Shown here piece after piece: positions 1 through 10,585 of a DNA stretch of 64,000 nucleotides. Source of the DNA: Aegilops tauschii subsp. strangulata (Eukaryota > Streptophyta > Magnoliopsida > Poales > Poaceae); NCBI RefSeq assembly GCF_002575655.3, contig NC_053035.3, positions 89,305,322-89,369,321 on the forward strand. Direction: 5' to 3'. Position numbers and translations under genes: made by a program. Each line of letters opens with the position of its first letter. The first letter of the stretch is position 1. The notes beneath the pieces are model-generated. The model was not told the origin of the DNA. It made no database searches and worked only from the letters and a program-made list of their open reading frames with translations.

Positions 1-620
1 GAGAATTTAAAAACACAGGATTTCTGCCAATCTGGGTGTTTGATTCACAACAATTGGAAGATCACAGGATGCAAAGAAGCATGGTGAGATTAAGTCAAAC
101 CACAAGAAAATGTACGGTTATAATGCTATTATGCTACTATCTCTTAGTCTTGTGCTTCATGAATAGGAATTTGAAAAGGAGGACAAGTGAAAATTAAAAT
201 TCCTACGTTTTTTCTTTCAAGGAGACACTAAAGGAACAAATCCGTGTGCTCAGTGGACAATATATATAACATGTAGAGTAAAAAAGAGATGCAACAAGTG
301 TACAACCTCTTTGGCGAAGCCATGTCGATCTCAGCGTGATTGGGTTGGCCGGTGAGGATGCTCCGGCTGACTTTGCTGTCGGAGGAGGGGAAGAAGATCT
401 TAGGCATCTGGAGATGGAGCCCGGGGTACTGCTCCACTGTGATGGAGGGTTTTGTCGTTGGAGCAGCTCCGGTGAGGTGTACGACGCCGAGGCTGAAGCG
501 GGACAAGAGAGACAACGAACAACGTTAACCTGAGTGGAATTCTAATAGCATCTCCAATACATGACGTAAAATACATAACCACAAAGTTCTAGATGTAAAA
601 TACATCAGCCGCTCATCTCT
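1..620. other. Non-coding flank, no gene recognised
   Basis: AT-rich to about 230, then a moderately GC-rich stretch to about 535. The short open frames on both strands have no recognisable domain and no credible start context. The first 230 bases have the look of degenerate MITE sequence, but I cannot find both ends. Confidence 0.3.
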
Positions 621-715
621 GAACTTAACTGTCGAAACTGAATTTAACTGTCGAAACTGAACTTAACTGTTGAAACTGAATTTTGCTGTCGAAACTGAAT
701 TTTGCTATCGAAACT
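621..715. repeat. 19-bp tandem repeat, five copies
   Basis: Five consecutive 19-base units start at 621, 640, 659, 678 and 697, each ending in gaaact. The core gtcgaaact is kept in three units, with tgttgaaact and tatcgaaact variants. The array sits directly left of the inverted-repeat block at 734-1198. Confidence 0.8.
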
Positions 716-733
716 GAACGCACTAGCAAGGTG

Positions 734-1198
734 AGGCTACACGTCGGTCGACTGACTTTTTCATCTCTGGTCAGTCGATTTTGCAGCCGTTGGATACAAA
801 ATCAAGGGCCTGCGGTTCATCTTCAACCTCCACCCCCCTGAGCCGCCAGCCACCACCGGCCAAACAGCAGCCCCCCACCGCCCGCGGCCGGCGGTGCGCC
901 GCCCCGCCCACCCCGAAAACACTCCCCACCGCCGGTCCGCCGCCGCCCCGGCCATCCCTCTAGGCCCCCCCGTGCCGAGCTTTTTCTCCGGCGATCCCCA
1001 CGCCACCGCCCCGCCAATGCCCCGCCACCGCCGGTGACCACCGCCCCCATCCTGAACCCTAAGATAGATAGTGGGGTACCTCTCCGGCGAGCCCGCCTCC
1101 CCGCTGCGGCTGGTTCTTCCTTCACCCCGGGGAGCCCCCCCCCCACCCCCAGAAAATCGACTGACCCAAAATTCGATTCAGTCGACAGAAGTGTAGCT
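734..1198. repeat. GC-rich block with terminal inverted repeats, MITE-like
   Basis: The left arm (about 734-780) and the right arm (about 1152-1198) are imperfect inverted repeats. A perfect 14-base core, ggtcagtcgatttt, lies at 767-780 with its reverse complement at 1152-1165. Outside it gtcgactga and gctacac also pair with the other arm. The interior is very GC-rich and gives long but low-complexity frames. No target duplication is obvious, so element class is unknown. It could be a Mutator-type MITE or a fold-back element. Confidence 0.45.
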
Positions 1199-1205
1199 AA
1201 ATTGG

Positions 1206-1332
1206 AGCAGCATCGCAAGCAAGAGCAAGAGCGAGAGCAGCAACGCGAGCAAGAGCAATAGCAAGAGCAGACCAGGCAGGGGACCGAGAGCAAGAGTAGA
1301 GCAGCAGCGCGAGCGAGAGCTAAAGCAGCAGC
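1206..1332. repeat. Imperfect (GAGCAR)n hexamer tract
   Basis: Runs of gagcaa/gagcag/gagcga and related hexamers. The plus strand reads as Glu/Gln/Arg low complexity in one frame. This is microsatellite-like sequence that inflates open frames on both strands; it is not evidence for a protein. Confidence 0.7.
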
Positions 1333-2639
1333 AGCTCCTACTGATGTGGACGTCGCCGCCGAGGGAGCGACGCCGTGGAGGAAGTGGCCCGCGACGCCGC
1401 CGTGGATGGAGCCGCGCCGTGTCGGCTCGGGACCGAGCGCCGGCAGCACCGTGAGATCGAATCAAGAAGACAATGCGGCGATTAGTGTACAACCTCTTTG
1501 ATGGCACCGATTAGGCCGCAGCTTCATCCAAGGAAACGGTGATGATGATGCTCTTCTGGTGGTGCAGGTGAAGACGGCGGTGTGGGAATGGAGGTGGCAC
1601 GAAAGATGAGGGAAACATCAGGGCAGCTCCTTGGAGGTGGAGGACGGGGTGGCTGAACCGGCGCGACGATGAGATCGACGACAGATCCTCATCCGGTATG
1701 GTGGATGAGGGACGTCGAGGTGTTGCTGTGGACGACGTCATCGGGGAAGAGGCTCCGGCTGGGTGGCGGACGGAGCAGAGTGTGGGGTTTCGTCGCGGGT
1801 TTTCGCGGCCTCGGTGTATGAATGGGTGGGCGGATGGGATGGAAGTGGGGAACAATGGCTTAGAGACGCGCTTGTCCGAAATGTGGGGTAAGTTACGAAA
1901 GTACCCCCACCGATTTGAGGCGGTTCTTTCGGTTCAGGGGTACCACTGGCATTTCGCGTGTCGGGATCTCACAGGAGGTGGGAGTTTTCGCGCGCGTTGT
2001 AATTTCGGAATATCAAGGCGCGGGTTGAGATGGAGGGAGTTGTCGGAGCACAACGAGACAAAGATATATCTTAAATATTTCGGGCTAACAAGGCGCGGGT
2101 TGAAATTTCTGGACAAGCCTAACGTGTACTGTACCAAATCAATGCGCACTATAAATGTCATTCAAAACTTTGAATTCATGTTATGTTCAATTAAAATATT
2201 TCGCTACATGTATAATGCATGCAACCTACTACTCAAATGAACGTTTTAGTGCATTCCAAACGTATATACTACCGCTTCAATATGAACTAAATTCGAATTC
2301 GTTTCTCTATTTGAATAAGATCTACAGTAATGATTGTTGTGAAGTCAAAGCATTTGAATTCGTTTCTCTGTTTTAATAAGATCTACAATCATCATTATTG
2401 TCAAGTTAAACCATCGTTTGTGTATTATCTTCACAGCACACCACATGATTAGTCTCGAGTTACATATGAACTATGTGTACTATATGAACTCGAACTAGAT
2501 TTTTCGAATCCACTTTATTTTGATTTCAAATCACATTACATTTCTAGCTCTAGCTAGATCTTCATAATCTAAACCATGTCTCATATGTATAATGTGTTTA
2601 TCACATTACGTATGGTGCCCCGCCCCCTACGCCTACAAG
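1333..2639. other. No supported gene
   Basis: GC-rich until about 2030, then AT-rich. The plus-strand frame at 1698-2240 (180 codons) spans the composition change, has no domain I recognise and lacks promoter context. The phrase gtgtacaacctcttt occurs at both about 299 and 1487, so part of this segment may be a distant duplicate of the 230-530 segment. Confidence 0.3.
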
Positions 2640-2866
2640 TATTTAGATGTGAGTTGCAAACACCACACATTACCACAAATTGAAATAAAATGTGAGAATG
2701 TTCTTAGTATTGTTTAGATTGTTCGATATTTAGTTGTAAGCTGCAAACGCCACACATTATCACAAATTCAAATAAAATGTGAGATTGTTTGATGTATAGT
2801 ATGGTTTAGATTGTTCGGCATTTAGCTAGTTGCAAACGCCATGCATTATCACATTATGGTATAACA
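2640..2866. repeat. Degenerate 88-92 bp tandem repeat, about 2.5 copies
   Basis: Units begin near 2640, 2727 and 2819. Each begins with an atttag-type phrase and then carries gcaaac, cacaaatt and taaaatgtgag phrases in the same order. The third copy is truncated. Confidence 0.65.
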
Positions 2867-3149
2867 TGTGCACAGCACGTGTATCACCGCTATATTCATG
2901 CGTGCAATGTTTAAAACACTATGATCACCTATTAAAATATATGAATCCACTTTGATATCAAATTATGATCTTTGTTAGTCCCTTACACCCACACAATCCT
3001 CTAACCTTTGTAGCTACCACTAACTTTCTCTCGTGCATGCACACGCCCTCCTCGCCCTCCCCCACCCTCGGCAGTCTATCCACCGGGCACATTCCTTTTT
3101 TCCTTAGGTCGTTCTCCCAGAGTCTCCACAACTCCTTTCCGATACACAC

Positions 3150-4180
3150 CAATCGATAGACCTCTCCAGCGATGCCTGCCTACAACATACACACACACCT
3201 TCAATCTCCTCCTTTATGTGTCCTTGCCTCGTGTCTCTCATACGGTCAGACACACGTGTAAACTATCGCCCCTCTTTTCATCGATCTCACAACCGCACAC
3301 TCCTCCCCCTATCTAGCTAGTAGTTGGGCCTCTCGCACCACCTCCAAGCTCCATTCTCTCTGTCTATCCGTCTCGCTGGGCCTTATTTGCCTCTAACAAA
3401 TGGACATACACCGACCGATCTCTCGCTATACATATAGCTAGCTAGGTCCTTATAACTCATTTTTACCCACATGTCAATCGATCTACCTCATTAGTTGTGT
3501 CTCTCCCTTCCTCCGACAAACAACAATTGATCTACCGATCTAGTTAGGTTTGCTTACCAAACACATGGTTCCCCTTCATCATCCATGGATGCGTCCCGAT
3601 AGATCTATCACGCACAGGCACACACAGAAACACATCCCCACTCTTATTAATAACATTGCAGTTCCACCCTCAGTTTGTCTAGTAGGCCTCTCCCACCATC
3701 TTCGAGAAGAAACTCCATCACCCATCCAGCACTCTACCCCTCTCCCTCCCTCTCTCTCTCTCCTCTCTCTCTCTCTGTGTGTCCCATCATATTTCCCGTC
3801 CTTCAGTTATGTATGGATGTCGACCGATCTCCCTCAAGACATAGTTGGGTCTCTCCTTCTCAACACATATACGAGTCGTTCTACCTCTATAGTTAGGCCT
3901 CTGCCTACCCCTCCCCCCACCCCCCTCCCCCCCACACACACCGATACATCGAGCGCTCTAGTCATGTCTCCCTGCCACACACAAACTTGACATGTGCCCT
4001 CTAACATTCCGGTAGGCCAGTCGCCCTATATCTTTGACTTGCACACACACACAATTTCGATGGCTCTCTTCATCGATCTCGCACCCACCCACTTGATCCT
4101 CTCTTCGACTCTATCGATAGCTATGACCCCTCCCTCTCTTCTCGTGGATTTCCCGACCCTCTATGTATGATATGGATAGG
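3150..4180. repeat. CT/CA-rich degenerate repeat region
   Basis: About 1 kb of pyrimidine-rich sequence with recurring phrases such as gttgggcctctc, cgatct and acacacac. A (TC)n tract lies at about 3739-3778 and a C-run at 3910-3935. The plus frames here (for example 3550-3990) are Ser/Pro/Leu low complexity and are not credible genes. Confidence 0.6.
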
Positions 4181-4754
4181 CCTCCATTTCACACACATTG
4201 CATGCAAAATTTTGTTTGAGATGTCATCGACACATATTCCCACAAATAATTCACGAAATCAACCCCCCACCCCAACCCCCACCCCAAAAAAAAAACACTC
4301 ACGAACGCGGTTTGTATCTCTCACACACACCCACGTAGGTGGAGGACGCGCACGTACTCCCGTCTCTTTCCCAACCACACCCGCGCGGGTACACGGTGGA
4401 GCTCATTTCTGTGCGAAAAAGGCAGCCCACGTCGTTATTTGGCACGTGTACTGGTTGTCCAGTTGGTAGAGGGAGGATCGTCTACCACGGGTGAACAAAC
4501 AATTTGCGACTTGACGTGTTATGTTAAAAAAAGAGGCAAACCATGTGGGGCCTACCTTAGAGGCAAGGCTCTATACACTAGAGTACTTTTGATGTGTCCC
4601 GTCAACTTGCAGAACGAGGAGAAGCTTGCTTAGTACGCCATCTCCCCCGCCCATGGGCGCGGTGGCTCGCAGGATGAGGTGAAGCTTGATCCGCCTTACG
4701 CCTGCTCCCTCGCCCATGCGCGCGGTGGCTCGCAGGACGAGGAGAAAAATTTAC

Positions 4755-4932
4755 TACTCCCTCCATTTACTCCTCGTCCCTACTACCTTGGTTATAGAGA
4801 TTATATCATATTATTTGGAATATATATGTCCTTTAGTAGATTTCAATATGAACTACTAGTACATACTCCAAACACTGATGTATATAGACGTATTTTAGAG
4901 TGTAGATTCACTCATTTTGCTCCGTATGTAGC
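4755..4932 (+). mobile_element. Stowaway-type MITE, left part
   Basis: Begins with tactccctccatt, matching the Stowaway (Tc1/mariner MITE) terminal consensus at most positions. The body ends in the phrase ttttgctccgtatgtag, which is familiar from the centre of Triticeae Stowaway/Mariner MITEs. The expected right half does not follow; unrelated sequence starts near 4933. The matching end appears about 950 bases further on. Confidence 0.6.
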
Positions 4933-5131
4933 ACTCTCCCTCGCCCCTCGACCCTCGCCCACATGGTGGACGTGCAGCAATTCATTCGGTCTCATATAGC
5001 CAGAACGATATATACTACACTACCATTATTGCTCGACTTCCCGAAGAGGCGAAGAGCCAATCGCAAGGTTAATATTTTGGAGATGCCAAGCACAAGGTTA
5101 TAGGAGAACGAGTAGTAGGTGTCGCGTCATG

Positions 5132-5860
5132 TATAAATAAAGTTTTTTTTTCTTCAGTGGCACGTACGCAATATGATAGGTTCATATGGAGAGAAAAGGA
5201 AACTGCTCCACTATATACATAGTCAGGACGGGCCAGCCTACATGGTTGCTTGCTGGGGTTGCTCTCTTCACACTCTCTCGCACAAAACGACTGTGGCCAC
5301 ATCTCTAACATCCCAGTGGATCACGTCCGCTTGGGGAAGGGGTGGATGCTTAGTGTAGATGCGGTGGCCGTCGCCGACGGCGAAAACCCACTGTCGGCAC
5401 GTCCCGATCAGGGGTCCCCGCCGTTCTCTCTCACAAAGCCGGTGAGGTTGCCTTCGTCCCTTGCTCACTGCGGCGACGTGGGAAGTTGCCGCCTCCCACC
5501 GCCCTCCTCAAGGTTGAGCTACGTCCCTCAGGTACAACTCCCTTTACAGCCGGCTTGCACCACTGCTCCAGCTGCCCACATCACTCCATGTGGATATTTC
5601 TCTAACTTCTTTGCCCCGCACATACCTCTACTGGCTTCTACGTACTGTATTTTTGATGAGTTTATGTCTCATCAACTAGTCCCAGTAATCTTATTCTAAT
5701 CACGCTTCTTCAATTTCTTTGCCACAGGGATGCTCATCTCGATTTTGGTGAAACTGCACAAAATGATCCGATGGTCAAAATGTTGCAAACTTCATTTATT
5801 AGGAAGCTCGAACGTTGCCAGCAAATTGAAGCCTGGTCAGGGTTCATGGTTCAAGGGCTA
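5132..5860 (+). pseudogene. Exon-like module, copy 1 (unknown gene)
   Basis: A TATA-like TATAAATA at 5132-5139 lies about 120 bases before gttgctctcttcacactctctcg (5258-5280). That 23-mer is repeated exactly at 7129-7151 and 7182-7204. A GC-rich leader follows, then a donor-like cag/gtac near 5530. After pyrimidine-rich DNA there is an acceptor-like cag at 5725-5727, then an exon-like stretch containing gattttggtgaaactgcacaaaatg. No long frame survives. The same architecture recurs at 7.1-10.2 kb, so this is probably a truncated duplicate of the same dead gene. The product cannot be named. Confidence 0.35.
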
Positions 5861-5879
5861 GGGACTGCATGGACTCATC

Positions 5880-5906
5880 TAGTAATATTTAGGAACAGAG
5901 GGAGTA
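5880..5906 (+). mobile_element. Stowaway-type MITE, right terminus
   Basis: The stretch atttaggaacagagggagta is the inverted complement of a Stowaway start. Together with 4755-4932 it would make one MITE split by about 950 bases, or these are ends of two separate truncated copies. Confidence 0.55.
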
Positions 5907-6944
5907 CTATGTAAAGAGTTAGGTGTCGCACGGTGATAGTGTGAGGTGGGCCATGTAATCACTGAGCCTGCGTGTTTTCACTGCTCTTGCACGCCTCCGC
6001 TGTAAGAATGGAGAAAATTGTAATCTAGTACTAGTACCTCCTTTCGCCGAAAGCGTGGGACATCCAGCAGTCCTACCACCTCAGTAATAAAGACCAATGA
6101 GCCGTCAAATCACATAGACCCAGCAGTAAGTTGGACGGACGAAGCAACCATCACTCTTGCGCCAGTGAGAGGTCGCGTCCGCTCTGCCCGGGCATGAATG
6201 TGGCACCGATTCTTTGGAGCGGCGCTGACCGTTTTGGGCGGGAAGCGCGCGCGGGCGATGGAGGGGCATTGGGTGGGCCAGGCTGGTCAGGAGCGGGCGT
6301 GGCAGCTGTCCGCATGTCCCTACCGGACACGCCCGGAAACGAGAGGATGCACCGACTCTCGCAGCTAAAATCGTACACTACACAATATCTCTCTGTAGGA
6401 GTAGGTCGATCTGTCGCTCTCTCTAAGACACACATGCTGTTAAACACACACACGCACACGCACGCACCTTGGTCCCGTTGCACCTTCTAACGTGACTTAT
6501 TACACCTAGACGGAGGGAGTGGTAAGTATACGAGATACGGTGGCACACTGACTTAAGTCGAATGCAAGTGCCCAAATTTGTGTGCATGTTATAATAAGGA
6601 TTCACTTAAAATAGTACGTGAGCGAACAGAGGGATCAATTGGACAGTGTTCCCGAGCAGTAGCAAGATGTGTGAGGTAAGATACACCGCTGGCGCTTTTA
6701 ATTTTTCTTATTAATTTGTTTGTTTCACCCTCTGACTGGTGGGACCCAACGTACTACGTGGAGAGAGGTAAGGTGACTAAGGCTGCATTATTTCTGCACC
6801 ACTGTGGATAGTCTTACCACCAAAGCCACATGACACGATTATGATTGAAATCACAATGACTCCCACACAGACAAAAAACACAGCATGCTTGTCACACGAA
6901 TGCAGGAATGTATAAAAGGTTATTTCCCTCTCGTTGAACATAAC
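5907..6944. other. Intergenic, no gene
   Basis: No credible coding frame. A Stowaway-like end (agacggagggagt) occurs near 6508 without a partner. Sequence near 6225-6260 (ggcgctgaccgttttgggcgg and following) resembles the segment at about 12140-12175, so a dispersed repeat may be present. Confidence 0.4.
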
Positions 6945-6949
6945 GGGAG

Positions 6950-7012
6950 GGTTGTGTAGCTGGTTAGCCTGTTCGCTCATCAAACTTGAGGTCTCGGGTT
7001 CGATAACTACAC
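6950..7012 (+). other. tRNA-like / SINE-like segment
   Basis: A box-A-like tgtagctggttagc (6954-6967) is followed about 30 bases later by a box-B-like gggttcgataac (6997-7008), the spacing of a tRNA-type polymerase III promoter. A 6-bp stem (gtgtag with ctacac) encloses the segment. The T-arm does not pair, so it is not a functional tRNA. It may be a tRNA pseudogene or the head of a tRNA-derived SINE. Confidence 0.35.
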
Positions 7013-7092
7013 TTGAGCATAATTTGTGCCAGGAGGATTCTTTGACTGGTCAAAATGTTTTCTAGGGTTTGCATGCTTCACAGTCTCTCTCT

Positions 7093-7105
7093 AGTATATA
7101 TATAC
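7093..7105 (+). promoter_or_regulatory. TATA-box-like element
   Basis: The run tagtatatatatac lies 3 bases before a 53-bp tandem duplication that begins at 7108. The run of leader-like, then exon-like sequence downstream fits a plus-strand plant promoter, but no intact reading frame follows. Confidence 0.45.
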
Positions 7106-7107
7106 AC

Positions 7108-7213
7108 GCTGGAGCCTCAGCGCTTGTAGTTGCTCTCTTCACACTCTCTCGCCCTCTCCTGCTGGAGCCTCAGCGCTTGTAGTTGCTCTCTTCACACTCT
7201 CTCGCCCTCTCCA
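7108..7213 (+). repeat. Near-perfect 53-bp tandem duplication
   Basis: Two copies, 7108-7160 and 7161-7213, both begin gctggagcctcagcgcttg and are identical except at the last base. Each contains the 23-mer also found at 5258-5280. Confidence 0.85.
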
Positions 7214-7483
7214 GATCTAAACAAGACTCCGTTGGCCGCTCTCTCCCCTCACTGCTGCTCAAAGAGCCGGCAGGATCCGTCCGCCGGGAAGGGAAGGAGG
7301 CTTAACGCTGTCGCCGTCGGCGAGGGACTACCGGCGCAGCTGTTCACTTTCCACCCAACGGCGGCGCGGGAGGGCCTCCGACCCCTTCTTCTTCGCCGCC
7401 GACCCGTCGCCCACCGAACCACGCCCCAAGAACCTTAAGGTATAATTTACTTACTCCACATGCATTGCTCTAGCTGCATGTAT

Positions 7484-7741
7484 ACCATGAATCTAGGACG
7501 TGGTTCAAAGAGGAAAGGAGTGGGGGAAAGTAGTGGGAAAAGTTGTATATAGCATGAATCAAGGACGTGGTTCAAAGAGGAAATGAAGGGGGAAAGTTGT
7601 ATAGCATGAATCTAGGACGTGGTTCAAAGAGGAAAGGAATGGGGGAAAGTAGTGGGGAAAGTTGTATCGCATAAATCTAGGACGTGGTTCAAAGAGGAAA
7701 GGAAGGGGCGAAAGTACTAGTTCAAAAAGGAAAGGAAGGGA
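7484..7741. repeat. Minisatellite, units 53-66 bp
   Basis: The phrase ggacgtggttcaaagagga starts at 7496, 7562, 7615 and 7680, with a partial copy near 7720. Between copies runs gggggaaagt, gttgtat and gcatgaat. Unit length varies by short internal deletions. It lies just downstream of a donor-like aag/gtataat at about 7440. Confidence 0.8.
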
Positions 7742-7951
7742 CAATGCTGTAGAGTTTGAGCAAGACTAGATTTGCTGCGCTCACATAGGGAAAGGTGTCT
7801 AAAGATAACAAAACTGGGACTAACACAAATATGCTCCTTGGTTGTTTGTTCTTTGTTGCAACAGACTGTGCATGACCACAGTACATCGGTAGATGCACAT
7901 GGTGCTGGTGCGTCCACTGTCCCGTGCAACTCATTTGTTGTTGTTAATCCA

Positions 7952-8266
7952 AGGCCCTGTTTGATTAAAAACTCCCTAGTCCCTACCTGCTTGATTCCAG
8001 GGACTAAACATGGAGTAGAGGTTATTAAATGACATGCTAAAAGACTATGTTACCCCTAGTAATGAACTAATAGAGACAAGGTGCGATGCGTGGCAGGGGC
8101 AACTGTTGGAAAAGGTCCCAAAAAGACTCCCTCGGGGTCTTCTTTCTTTAGTACCAAATGCCCACTTTTAGTCCCTAAAAGTCCCTCCTGTTTGGTTTAG
8201 ATGGGACTGGCATGGAGTTTCTTTAGTCCCTACACCAAAATGTCCCTGTAAACAAACACCCTCTAA
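7952..8266. mobile_element. MITE-like element (hAT- or Tourist-type ends)
   Basis: Begins ggccctgtttgattaaaaac and ends with tttagtcccta, tgtccctgtaaacaaacaccct. The ends are imperfect inverted repeats around a ccctgtttg/aaacaccct core, with agtccct motifs inside both arms. This arrangement is common in grass MITEs. I could not fix the target duplication, so class and exact ends are uncertain. Confidence 0.45.
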
Positions 8267-8541
8267 TAATGCCGCTGGAAAATTGATGCAATGCCACAGT
8301 TAAAAGCAAATTACATGTTTAACGAATTTTATTGTTAATATAATCTCTATGTTAATATTAATCAATGCCACCATTTGAGAAATGCTACTGTCTTGCTTTC
8401 TTTCCCATTTAGATAAGGTAGATGCTTCTTTTTGTTGGCTTCTGTGTCATCCACCGTTATTGACCACTAATTGTTTCCTTTACACCTCTGTGTAAGCAGG
8501 GTTATCTACTTCACCTCGTTGCCATTGTGACCTTTTGTTGC

Positions 8542-8582
8542 ACTGCACAAAACACTTTTGTTTTAAGAGTGTTTTGTGCAGT
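8542..8582. repeat. Perfect 15-bp hairpin
   Basis: actgcacaaaacact (8542-8556) and its exact reverse complement (8568-8582) flank an 11-base loop. The right arm read in reverse continues as gaactgcacaaaacact after ttttggtt, matching the direct motif found at about 5741, 8623, 8804, 9939 and 10078. Confidence 0.8.
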
Positions 8583-8984
8583 TCAACCAAAATGTCACAC
8601 CGACAACGTTGCTTGATTGCTTGATCTTAGTGCAACTGCACAAGAGGAGATCTTACTTCCTATCCGTTAAGGCGAATTTGATTCAGGTCTTCTTCTTGTG
8701 AGTTGTTTGAATTCCACATCATGAGAGGTCAGTACTAGCCTTCTTTCACATGATTCTGTAGTGTGCTTTCATATGTTGTGCTACTTGTACGATAATGTTG
8801 CTTGATTTTAGTGAACTGCACAAATGGAGACAAGACTTCCAATCTGTATGTGCACCGTAATATCCCATTGAGGTAAGATAAGGATATTTCACAACTGCTG
8901 GCCTGTATTTTGCCACTTTCATCAGAAAATTAAGTTTAGTACTATACTTGTGCTCCCTAATTGACATGCCAAATCTTACATTGA

Positions 8985-9790
8985 AGGCGAAGCTTGTCTG
9001 TTATTGAACCAAATGATGAAGGGGAAGAACAAGCGGAAGAAAAACAAAAATCAACTCCCGGTGCTGTAATGAAGCACTGGAACTGTGATGACACAAGTAA
9101 TGATATAGTTTTGCATCTTAATTTATTGCTATGGCTGGAACGAGCAATTGTTTTGCCACTGATTTGATGTCACTCTTAATGTAATATGTAATTATCTCTA
9201 CTTGTGCAAACAGGGATCTTCTTTGAAGATACCATATATTTTAGTGGAACTGCAGAAGAAGATGTTGGAAACATTAAACTAATCGAGGAGTATATAGTAA
9301 GCATGGCCACCACCGTAGATAGCAACAGATGGTTCCGGAGAAGTGCTTCATCTGTATCCTCTCTACACAATAAGCCTCCTGACAAAGGTTGGTACTCGCC
9401 CACTGATTTCATCCATATGATTGAGCTTTGTCATCTTTATTGGTGTTGTCCTACCATTTAGATACTGTCATGAAAAAGTGGTATTGTCCTTGAGAAGTGC
9501 TTCATCTGTGCTGTTTTAAATATTTCCTTCCTTTTTTCGAGCAAACAGGGATGCTAGCATTTAGTAGTCCTCTTGTCTTTGCACAATAGGATCATCTTCC
9601 TCTGAAGAAGAATATGGAGTACGTGAAGTGACTAGTTCCGATTATGACAGGATGAAGAAGCCCTTCTATCTTCTCATCAGAAGTAGCAGTTGAAGGATGG
9701 TTACATTACTCCCCACAAGACCAAACTAACTTTAGCTCAGAAGGACTGACAAATCTCCATTTTTTCGCTGTGATGCGTGAGTACAATGTT
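8985..9790 (+). pseudogene. Exon remnants, possibly of a B3-domain (REM-like) gene
   Basis: Three short coding-like blocks are separated by intron-like DNA. The first, near 9000-9100, reads GEEQAEEKQKSTPGAV then MKHWNCDD. The second starts after a gtgcaaacag acceptor at 9213 and reads IFFEDTIYFSGTAEEDVGN onward. The third, near 9592-9695, reads SSSSEEEYGVREV then KKPFYLLIRSSS, followed in another frame by TPHKTKLTLAQKD. An acidic Ser-rich linker followed by a KPFY/LT-AQK pattern is typical of the linkers between B3 domains in grass REM-type proteins. No B3 domain itself is intact and stops and frame changes separate the blocks. The B3 assignment is tentative. Confidence 0.35.
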
Positions 9791-10455
9791 GTTCTAGGAT
9801 TCTTTCTGGTGAGTTCCATTTTTCTAAAAGTCTGCTCTACATGGACCATGTATGTGCCTGTTGAAACTATCAATTCATAGTACAGTTTGCTTTATACTAA
9901 TCACCTTTTTGTATTTGTGCAAACAAGGGTGCTCAGCTTGATTTCAATGGGGACTGCACAAAATGTTCATGAATACATCGAATCATTCATTTCCGCCACA
10001 AGAAAGGAGGTGCCGATAAGTTCAAGGCGTTGCAACATATAAGGGTGAAATCATACAAGCTACGCGCAAATTTGGTTGATTTTGGTGGAACTGCACAAAA
10101 AGAACAGCTGGTTTATTTAACACGAGGTGCCATGTCAATGTCCGAACTGATGGCAAACCCTGCCCATTCCACAATCGTAGGCATTTGATATTTTGGAATG
10201 GGACAACCTTGTCAAATTTTGGTCATTGATTTTAGCAAGACATGAGTTTGATATTTTCGAATGGGACGCCCTTTGCTGTCAGCAGCGTCGATCAATTTTT
10301 TCTTTATTCTTTAGTTGTGAAGTAAATATTGCCTCTGACATGTGAGTCGCTGAGATGCATAATCATCAATTGTTTTGAATGTTCTCTATGAATTTCCAGG
10401 CCTGTGTGTTTGATTGCAATGTACAGAAACGCTAAAAAGCTGCTCAAACTCTTTG

Positions 10456-10585
10456 TACTCCTTCTGTTCCTTTTTACTTCGCGCATTGTGAAAGTGCATA
10501 CTTTTTTGTATAAGATTGGTCAAAGTAGAGATACTTTGACTACAGACAAAACTTGTATGCAGACTAGAAAGGACCGGAGGGAGTA
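10456..10585. mobile_element. Stowaway-type MITE, about 130 bp
   Basis: Starts tactccttctgttcc and ends ggaccggagggagta. The inverted ends match the Stowaway consensus and TA is present at both flanks. The interior is AT-rich and non-coding. Confidence 0.75.

Noticed and set aside
823..1449. 208-codon minus-strand frame
   Set aside because: Low-complexity Cys/Ser/Leu and Gly/Arg sequence produced by hexamer repeats and GC-rich DNA; no domain or promoter.
299..1507. Pair of gtgtacaacctcttt matches suggesting a duplicated gene
   Set aside because: Similarity does not extend far enough beyond about 15 bases to support homology.
4448..4490. tRNA-like phrase (gtccagttggtagaggg)
   Set aside because: Resembles a D-arm but has no box B or pairing arms.
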